This document shows, piece after piece, positions 51,093 through 61,400 of a DNA stretch of 64,000 nt (position 1 is its first letter; each line of letters begins with the position of its first letter). Below the pieces are notes generated by a model. It was not told the origin of the DNA. It saw only the letters and a program-made list of their open reading frames with translations, and searched no databases. Origin of the DNA: Reticulitermes speratus (taxonomy: Eukaryota > Arthropoda > Insecta > Blattodea > Rhinotermitidae); assembly GCA_021186555.1 (NCBI GenBank), contig JAJKFL010000031.1:19250487-19314486 (forward strand), read 5' to 3'. A program made the position numbers and the translations under genes.

Positions 51093-52354
51093 TCCAAAAT
51101 ATCTGTACAAACCATAATTAATGCAGCACACAGCCTCTGAACTCCACAGGTTAGGAACTGTAACACTGAGGTATTACACTACAATAAAATTCATGTATGG
51201 TGTTCTGCTATCAGAAGCAATGCACTTTAGTTATCGGAAGAAGGAAAAAAAATCCCTCTTTAAAGGAATAATACACGATTGTGCATGTCATTAGGAGTTG
51301 TATGATAATGCTTAGTCTGATGCAAACTTTTTTACTGTTATGACTTCATTATAAGGCAACCACGTTTTGAGTTCAAATTTAATGTTAATGACATTTAATG
51401 TAAAATGCAAAAGAAGAAATTAAAATTTTTCACATAGTCTGTATCAGCTCTTACAACATGTCTCCTCCTTCAATCATGGTGTGCTTCCATGTGTATATAC
51501 GGTTTAGTTTCAGCCATCTCTCCATTATGCTGTAAACTCATACAATCAGTGGTGTCAGAATGATATTTGAGATTGAAAGGCTTTAAACAGTAATTAACCC
51601 TTTGATTTCCAAGCTTTCTTGTACAACATGGAATGAAGCTTTTTTTTATATTTTTAGAATTTCAACAAACAAAATCAAATATGATCCACACACAGTACAG
51701 TATGTAGCGATCAACAATCACTATTTTCATCACATTATTCCAAATTGGTAACAATTTCACATCTTTTGTAATAAGATTTATCCACATGCTCTAGAAGCTG
51801 CCGATGGCTGACTGTGTGTTACTTTGTAACTATAAAATTAAAAAAGCACACAATCTGAAATTAGATTCACCAAACAGTACGAGTGGAACACTTGGACAGA
51901 AGAATTAATAATATGAACTAAATGGAAAGTTACACAGCTATTAGCCAAAGCAAAATCAGAGTACATACATTCACATGCAGATACTGTCCGGCACACTTTC
52001 ATTTACTTGAGGAAATGTATGTACAGACCTTTCAAAAGGGCTAATGATAATTTTCAAACATAATAATTTAGTTGTGTTTCACCACTCTAGGCCCAGTTTA
52101 TATCAATAACAAATTTTCTTCCAAATGTATGAGGGTCACATGAGGCAATTTAGTGCTCTTAATAATGAATAACCAAAAAGAAGGCCTAGTTGCCAATTAC
52201 AAGTGCACTTGAAAAAGCATTTCATCAGAAATGACATGACATGAGAACCTACATCCAACGATTCCAGCACACATTACACACCACACCTCAGCTTAAGCTG
52301 CTAGAGTATCTACAGGTAGCAAATGTCTATGGATATTTGAGGTGTAAGCCACTG

Positions 52355-52479
52355 TTATAACTCCATATCTTGTGCTTCATCCTCACTGAAATCTGACATA
52401 GAAGACTCACTGTCTGATGATACACCTTGATTTTCTTGCTCCCGCAGGGCTTCTTCTGTTGCATATTTTCTTACATACT
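52355..52479 (-). CDS. UBE2H: UBE2H coding exon 5 and stop
   Basis: 125 nt: two bases of Glu143, 40 codons and TAA. The acceptor is TTTTTCAG. It encodes [14 protein letters not shown] and the acidic tail ending [13 protein letters not shown], a diagnostic UBE2H C-terminus rich in Ser and Asp/Glu. Confidence 0.97.
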
Positions 52480-55400
52480 CTGAAAAAGTGGTATTACTTA
52501 ACATATAGTTCCCTAAACATCTGCAATCAGAATTACTTAATTCATACAAAGGGAAAACAGTTTAGCCACACATGCATAAAACCACAACATAATGGGAAGG
52601 CTGTCAATTTTGAATATCACCCCATCAACACTAGACAATCTTAGCAAATGATGGAATCAATAAATAAAACACCCCCCCCCCCCTCTCTCTCTTTCTCTCT
52701 CTGTCACAGGAAAACTGAAAATAAAAATGCATTTGTGAGGTTTAAGCAATGCCCAAAATAAAATATTACCCAAAACACACCAGACAGCCAATTTAATTAC
52801 CATATGTTTATGATGAGGGCTGGATGGAAAATAAAATAACTCACTGACAAACTACAGCTAGATACTTATTTAGGTTCATCCAACAAATGTACACCTTTAT
52901 TTTCTATTATTCAACACATATATTTCATTGAAGATGGTCCAACATGTTTCAAACCTTATATGTTGTTCAATCTTCAATGACATATATGTACTAATAATAG
53001 AAAATAAAAGTGTACATTTGTCGGATGAACCTAAATAATAAAAAAATGTACAGTACGAATAACATAAAAAAAGCTAGATACTTATATTGTCATTATATCA
53101 TTGTAACTGTAAAATCAGAAGAAAGTGGACCACAATACACAAACATTTAAATTTTAAACCAAAATTTAAAATCCTTATTATGAAGTATGTCTATGGGAAT
53201 TAATCAAACATCAATTAACAGTTTAAAGCTGTTCATTAGATACCATGGAGGAGTGTATCCAGCTAAGAATCATATCATCATAGTACAGTACACACAATCA
53301 AACTGTGTATCCTTCTGCACTCCAATTATAACTTCCAACATGTTTCAGTCCTTAAACCATCACTGAATCTTAGTGTTCACTCATGAAAGAGAGAGGTGTC
53401 CTCTTTAATGACACAAACAGCAAAAACTATATAGCACTGGTGGTACATGGATTAAATATGTATATAGGGTATTGGTGGCATAGTAAAGAAAGATACACAA
53501 TCTGACTATATCTGTGATGGTGTAGTTATTAGTGTTCTCTGGTTATGTATCCAGGTACAATTAATTAAAGCACATGAAAAGGGCATGGACAAATCTTATG
53601 TATTTACTGGTACCGTGTGTCTAAAATATCTTGGAAAGTATGTCATTATCAGACAGCCACAAAGATCACTGCATAAGGAGAAAGTTACAAACATGTAGCC
53701 TGTATTTTCAACAATTTCTGATATTCATGTAACAATATAAAATTCAAATACATCGGCACAGTACTTCACTCACGTGATCCCAGACATGTGGGTAGTGTTA
53801 CACAATTACTCTAAAATCACAGACATAAGATATATGAGATTTTCAGCACCCGTCCAGACCGGCCCTGGGGCCTACCCAGCCTCCTGTACAATGGGTATTG
53901 GGTCTCTTTCCTGGGGGTAAAGCGGTGGAGATGACCACCCACCCCCATCTAGCGCTGAGATTAAGAAAGAGTAGAGCTATACCTCTACTCCCTCTCTGGG
54001 CCTTCATGTCCCGTTCTAGGGAGAACTTTACCTTTTTTTTTTTTTCTTCCCAATGGCTCGACAGCCCCTTGGGGGCCTAGGCCACCTCATTTTTCGAGGC
54101 TTCACGATCACACTTTTTAGACACACCACACTCGGTAGGACTCCTCTGGACGAGGGACCAGCTCGTCGCAGAGACCTATACCTGACAACACACAACACTC
54201 ACAAGAGACAGACATCCATGCCCCTGGTGGGATTCGAACCCACAATCCTAGTAAGCGAGCGGCCGCAGACCCACGCCTTAGACCCCATGGCCACTGGGAT
54301 CGGCGAACTTTACCTTTATTAAATCATATTACTTTTACTAGGAACTCGTAGTACCTCATTCTTTTGGTTTATAAATAGTAGTTTCATAACCTGCATTTAT
54401 GAAAACCAAGTCTGAGAAGGATTCCTTATATGAATCAAAAAAGTCCATGACAATAGCCAACATAAAACATACTTTTTAGCTAAAATGTCAAAAAAAAGTT
54501 GAATATTACTTCGTAATATAGAAACAGAACGGAATAGCTACAAACATGGAGGAGAAACAGAGCATTGGATAGGTGATAGCAAAGAAAGTATAATCATGGA
54601 CAATACTTTCCAAATCTGTATGCCCAACTCATTAACAAAAAGGACACCTGTCTTGATATACAACAGGCAAACTTACATGAGAAAATGAAAGCAAGATAAC
54701 TGCAACCCATCAAACACTATATACTAAATAATTACTCTACATAAGTAATAAAATCTAAAGGTCAGAGTAAATGTAGCTTGTGCCAATAATTTGACAAGAC
54801 TTCAGAACACTTAACAGCACCAGCAAACAGCATCTGAACCATCACACCCTGTTACACTTAAATTCATCTGTAAACAAGAGTGAAAAAAGAAAGGCACATA
54901 TACTAAAATGATTTGAAACAAGTCAGGATAATCAAGTCACCATATTATGGAACCAACAAATTACAAGACAATTACACACTATCACAAACCAAACATCATA
55001 CTCAGTAATATACTGTGTATCATTAGTCGTATCTCTGAGCATGCCAGCTATCACTGCAGTTTTATCACACAGGGAGACTGCATGCCCCAGGTATTTAAAT
55101 TCCACTTTTCCCCTGCAGTTCAACCTACGTTATTGCACATAAGTGTCTCACAGTGCTGGCCTCCAACTTCTAAGCAGGCTTCACAATGTCTGAAAATATT
55201 TCTTGACACACAAAGGAACTACAGGCTTGACATAAAAAATATACTTTTCCCTAGCCATGCCAGGAAGATTATATGGAAGTAGGAGAGTATTGCTCTGCTC
55301 ATTCTTACCCTCAGCATTAGATGGAAGTGAGTGGTCAACTTCATGCCAAAGCCAATTTATGCCTGGCAAAAGAACTCCCTACAATACCCACTGAACAGCA

Positions 55401-58400
55401 GGCTGGGTAGGCTCTAAAGCCAGTTTTGGTATTGCTCCTGTTGGGAATCAAACCCCAGATCTTCTGGCCTGTAGCCTAGTCACTGTACTGACTGTGACAT
55501 CCTGGCCTATTTGTCTTCAAACATTAGCAATTTCTCTTTTAATGTTATCTTTCAGTCCTTGCAAAGAATATGGAACACAACTATCTGTTACTCTAGCTGT
55601 TCAGATTGCTGTTTCATGTAAACCATGCCTTATACTAGAAAAACATAAGTTCTGGATCCAGAATTCCATTGGCTATCATTTCTTGAAACTACCTGTCATA
55701 CCTGCTTCTCGCTTCCCACTCTAGAAGAAGGAGGTGTAATATTAAAAGTCTTGCCCTGTGAGCTGACAATTCTGGCACCCCACACCTAACAGCAAACTGG
55801 CAAAAAGACTTTCAGGGACTTGTTTCCATTTGAGCACCAGTATCATCCAACTTCTCTTCAGTTAAAAAGTACCGTATATTCTCGAATCTAATCCGCACCT
55901 TTTTTACAGTTTTAGAGGGCTAAAAAATCAGATGCGGATTAGATTCGCGTGCGGATTAGATTCGCGGTCTAGAGCTGGATTTTGGAAAAATGATTGAGCT
56001 GCTGTACAATATAACAATAACGTAATTAACGTAATTAATAAACAACGTAAGAACAATACAATAATCTATTATTTTATTATTTATTATTATAATTTATTAT
56101 TCATCAGACTCGCCGTCATCATTCATAATTCGAGGAATGTTCAAAGATCTGGCCTTCTTTATCGCCTCCTCGCGAGTAGATCATAACTCACAAACAGTCC
56201 AGTCTTGCGTCTCTCTTGAAAAAACGTGAAGACTGCATCATCAATTTCAGGAAATCGTCCTTTCTTGGGTCCAGTGAATTTCCTTCGTGACGCCTCACAC
56301 CCGCTGATCGCTGCCTTGTGTTTCCGCCATAGTCGAACGTTGCTTTCATCAACTCCAAAAATTGCAGCGGCTTTGCGGTTTCCATTCTCCTCTGCGCACC
56401 GAATAACTTCACGTTTGAACTTTGCCGTATATGAGAGTCGTTTAGATTTCAGGTGTCCCTCTTCCATAACTACGGTACACGACAAATTGGAACAAGCACC
56501 TCCCACGTTTCAACAACTAAAGATCAGCTGGCTTCAGACGAGATTGCGCACGTCCGTTGAGAAAGGCCCCGCCTCTATCGGTATGACTCATCGGCCACAG
56601 GCGTAGCGTCGGATTTTAACGCATTGGTAACATCCAATATTATTCAATCAGTCGCCCCGTGGGCAAGGGGTGGTTGAAGGAAAGGTGCGGATTAGAATCG
56701 CGAACTAACTTTTTTTCGTTTAAGAAGTCGCCAAAAACTGGGTGCGGATTAGATTCGGGTGCGGATTAGATTCGAGAATATACGGTATTATTTTTTAATT
56801 TTTTTTTTTTTTTTTGGCCAATCACTGAACTTGTCATTCAGACTTTTTCCACTACTTTGTATGTTGTTCTTTTACATGACACTGCCAGCATGGGACAATT
56901 TATACAAAATTTTTGGCAACATTTTTTTCCATAAAACACATTCTGTAAAAACACTTAAAATAAGCACTCCTTGTTAACTGAACAAATCTCACTTTCTCTT
57001 ACTCTATGACTCACAACACATGCTTGAGAATCTGTCTCATATGCAGGGCTAAAAGGAAGAGCATGGGAGCTCAGAACTTTAACCAAACCTGTACTGTATT
57101 TTCCTATGGTCAGGGACATGATTAGAGGTACTCTCTGTAGAAGAGGAAAATGTTTACTGGTTGACATTGCTATACCAACTGATAAAAATGTACTAAAATA
57201 CATAGAGGTACTGACTGAAGTACAGCGTATGTGGAATGCAAGTGCGAAGGTGATAATAATATTTACAAGACATCACTGGTAAATGATGCAATGTGGAATT
57301 ACAGAAGACAGCCTTTCTGGGAATATCATGCATCTTGAGTGATACTAAACACAGACTACTTTTAATTTTGAACGTACTTTCTGAGAAGCTATTACTTGAC
57401 AAGCCTTAACAACACAAGCTCACGATAGGATGCCCTGTAATGTGGTGTGAAAACTGTGGTGGTTATGATGACAGTACTGATGATGATAATGATGAAGTTG
57501 ATGATAATGACAACAACATATTCATAATTGTATGCAATACAAATCTGGAATATTATTCAATCTTACAAGCATCTGTGCACAAATCCAGCATGTCTGCCCA
57601 CGAACTACTGAATTCTTTTGAATCATAACATGCTTGTGTATTTCTCAAAAGAAGACAGTAACAAAACAAAATCTGTAGGACTGAAAAGTCTGCAGTATGA
57701 ATGCTGCTTTTATGCGTTCTAACCGCAACTCCTCGTATTTTTTAAAGAGAAGTTAGAAAGATATTGATATATAATCTTTCAAAGGCAATGTCTAGATTTG
57801 TACCAACTTCTAGTACCTGGAAAATGTTAATTATAGAACAAGAAATGACATATAAACATGCTAAAAATGAGAACTTAAAATAAGAGACGCTTTGTTCTTT
57901 CATCCATGAGTACACATAACTGTTGTGTTTTTACTGGACCTTCTTCCTTCCAAAACGATATAAGACTATGTTCTGTACAGGCATACACAAGAATAAACAT
58001 TACTGATTTCATGAAGTAAATCACTGAAAACACTGATGATATAAACTAACAATGGCTACACAGGGAATTCCTTTTAATGCATAGGAACCCTCTCTGAAGC
58101 ACATTCCAAAAGCACTTAGAAAGATGGTAAGACTGAACTATGTGCATCAGAAGTCATAACTTAAAATACATCTGTGGAAAGACAGCATAATGCACATACA
58201 TTACAATAAAAACACATTTGTACAATGCAATTTGTTACCTTGCACTTTTTTCTTGTATTCTTCTGGTTTATGTAAATACATAGCAGCAGCATCTCCATTC
58301 AGAGGATCAATAGGATTTGGATACGTTAACAACTGGGGCAGGAACGACTCGAAAATATTAGAAAGATCTAAAACAAGAAAATAGAAAAGTTGCAACACAC

Positions 58401-61400
58401 AATCTCAAAAAATTCATGTTGAAACGCTGTAGATAACACTTGCACTATATCTAAAGGTTCCATTAAAAGCCGATCTTAATATCAGAACAACTGAAACTTA
58501 AACAATAAAAACAAAACCTAAACAAACATGCATCAAAGTCATCAAAACAGGAGAAACAAAGTGTGTCTTCTGTACATTATTTAAAATTAGACTGCAATTC
58601 ACACTTGAAATGGAAACAGCAGTTTACTCCTGAAAGTCATTCTATCCCAACATTCTGAGGAAACAGCAAAAGTAGAAGGAAGTATATTCCAAAGGTAAAA
58701 CATAAGGTAAAGCTGCCCCTCTGCACACCATGGAGGCATATGAAGGAGTGAAAGTATAGCTCTGCTCATTCATAACCTCAGCTTTAGAAGGAGATGAGTG
58801 GCAAGCTTCATCTAGCCACTTTATTCCCAGGAAAAGAAGCACATGTACCTACTGTAAAGGAGGCTGGGTGGACCCCAGAGCTCCTCTGCATGCTTTGGAG
58901 TGGAGAAATATCTCTTGCCCCTGCTGGCAACTGAACCATGATTCCTCAGTTATACAGCCCATAGTCTAGTCACTAAACAAAGTACCATTATCCTTGCTCC
59001 CCGGCACATAATCTAGTCACTAAAGAAAGTACATAAGCCTGGTTCCCCAAAGTATATTCCAAAGGAGAACACAAATGTTACCTAATTCATTCCTTGCTAT
59101 TTTGTGTTCCTCACTAACCATGGCATTCATTCACTACACATATGACTCTACTATTACAAAGTCAATTACATCACAGATTCAGAGTCACGAATGATCTTTC
59201 TCGGGTACCAATTTCTATTTTGTACAATTAATTATTTTTGGGAAAATTGTACTGTCTGATTTAAGATTCATAACATAGAGGAGTTACACTGAAAAAACAA
59301 GAACTGAATTTACCTGACAGCCTGATAACTAAAATACAAAATGTTATCACAATTTTGTTCAATAGTTCCAATGCAATAAAATGCAACATTATATGTTTGT
59401 ATACGCAGACAAATGCCACAACGGTATAATTAACACAGAATTTTAACCATCCTCTGTATTTTATATATTTTATATCAAACCGAAAAAATCAATATATGTA
59501 TGTAAGACTTTTACGTTTTATACTCATAATGTTTATGTACATAAACTACCCTGCACTTTAAATTTAGCTGCTCAAAGCTATACATAATGAATACTGCAGA
59601 TGTAATTAGTTATATTTTAGCAAGTTTTAAATTTGGTGTAGGAAATCACTGAAAATGGCACAGACGTGCCAAAACATGTAAAAGTGGTGAAAGACCATAC
59701 TTTTATGTATGTTTGTAACTTATGCATTGACTTCATTTTAACAATGAATGTTAACCAAAATACACAGAATGAATAACTTCCCCTTGTGTTTTATATTATA
59801 TATACCGTGCATTTTTTGATAATTAATTAATTTTATTACAATCCAACAAATGCCCTACACTAGCAGTACACAATACACCACAGGACAGTTAACAACACAG
59901 CAAAAGGACAAGATCAAATGTGATCGAACAACTAGTATACATAGCCAGCTGTCAAACACAATTTAATTATCTTTTTAATATTTTATACTACAACTATCTT
60001 CAATTCTAAAGATTTTTAATAAAAAACACTGAAGAAAGATAAGTTATTACTATGAACAGAAAGACAAGTGATATTTAGTGCTGGTGGCTTACAAAATTAT
60101 GTGCTGCGAAAGTGAGTGAAAAACAACTGGATGCATTGAAGATTGTTAACTCTCAACGACCCCCCTGAGGATGGCACAGGGTGTGCCGAAACATATGTAG
60201 GGGCAAGAAATCAGTGAAAGAAAGTGTATTGCATTGTTGGGTTGTAATAAAATTACCGTATATTCTCGAATCTAATCCGCATCCGAATCTAATCCGCACC
60301 CAGTTTTTGGCGACATCTTAAACGGAAAAAAGTTAGTTCGCGATTCTAATCCGCACCTTTCCTTCAACCACCCCTTGCCCACGGGGCGACTGATTGAATA
60401 ATATTGGATGTTACCAATGCATTAAAATCCGACGCTACGCCTGTGGCCGATGAGTCATACCGATAGAGGCGGGGCCTTTCTCAACAGACGTGCGCAATCT
60501 CGTCTGAAGCCAGCTGAGCCTTAGTTGTTGAAACGTGGGAGGTGCTTGTTCCAATTTGTCGTGTACCGTAGTTATGGAAGAGGGACACCTGAAATCTAAA
60601 CGACTCTCATATACGGCAAAGTTCAAACGTGAAGTTATTCGGTGCGCAGAGGAGAATGGAAACCGCAAAGCCGCTGCAATTTTTGGAGTTGATGAAAGCA
60701 ACGTTCGACTATGGCGGAAACACAAGGCAGCGATCAGCGGGTGTGAGGCGTCACGAAGGAAATTCACTGGACCCAATTATTATATTATTATAATAATAAA
60801 TAATAAAATAATAGATTATTGTATTGTATTGTTCTTACGGCACGTACAGCAGCTCAATCATTTTTCCAAAATCCAGCTCTAGACCGCGAATCTAATCCCT
60901 CGCGAATCTAATCCGCATCTGATTTTTTAGCCCTCTAAAACTGTAAAAAGGGTGCGGATTAGATTCGAGAATATACGGTAATTAATTCCCCTTGTGTGTT
61001 CAGAATAAGGGTAGTGCTCAGAAATTTTCAAAGACAGTAACTTTACAGATTACTGAAATTTCTGAAACTGGAATAACTTTCAGATGCAGAAGTAATTCAA
61101 CACTGTGTTCATATATGAACACTTTCAGTAGGCCTACATATCATAAAGCTGTGCTTCCTTTTCTTGGCAATGATTTTGCAAGCAAATTAATTAATTCTAA
61201 CACAGAATCTAGTCACAACTTATAACCAGATGTATATAAACACTGTGGTGATAACAAAAGAAGATTTGGTGTTCCAAACAAATAAAACATAAAGGAAGCA
61301 AGATGAACACATAACAAAGAAATGAATGAGATCATCAAAACTTATTGTTCTTAAATATACCATACTAAATTTAGTTTACTTAAACATAAAAATGTTAATT

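Larger units (their letters stand above)
59790..60985 (+). mobile_element. PLE-6 with 12-bp TSD, later interrupted by a pogo-like element
   Basis: Flanked by TTCCCCTTGTGT at 59778-59789 and 60986-60997. The left end (about 59835, TTTATTACAATCCAACAAATG) is inverted relative to the right end (about 60226-60255, GCATTGTTGGGTTGTAATAAA). A hammerhead lies at 60161. The pogo copy B sits in the right end, so the PLE inserted first. It lies in UBE2H intron 3. Confidence 0.75.

Noticed and set aside
54225-54304. tRNA gene with perfect B box GGGTTCGAATCCC
   Set aside because: It is the head of a SINE with A-tail and a 13-bp target duplication.
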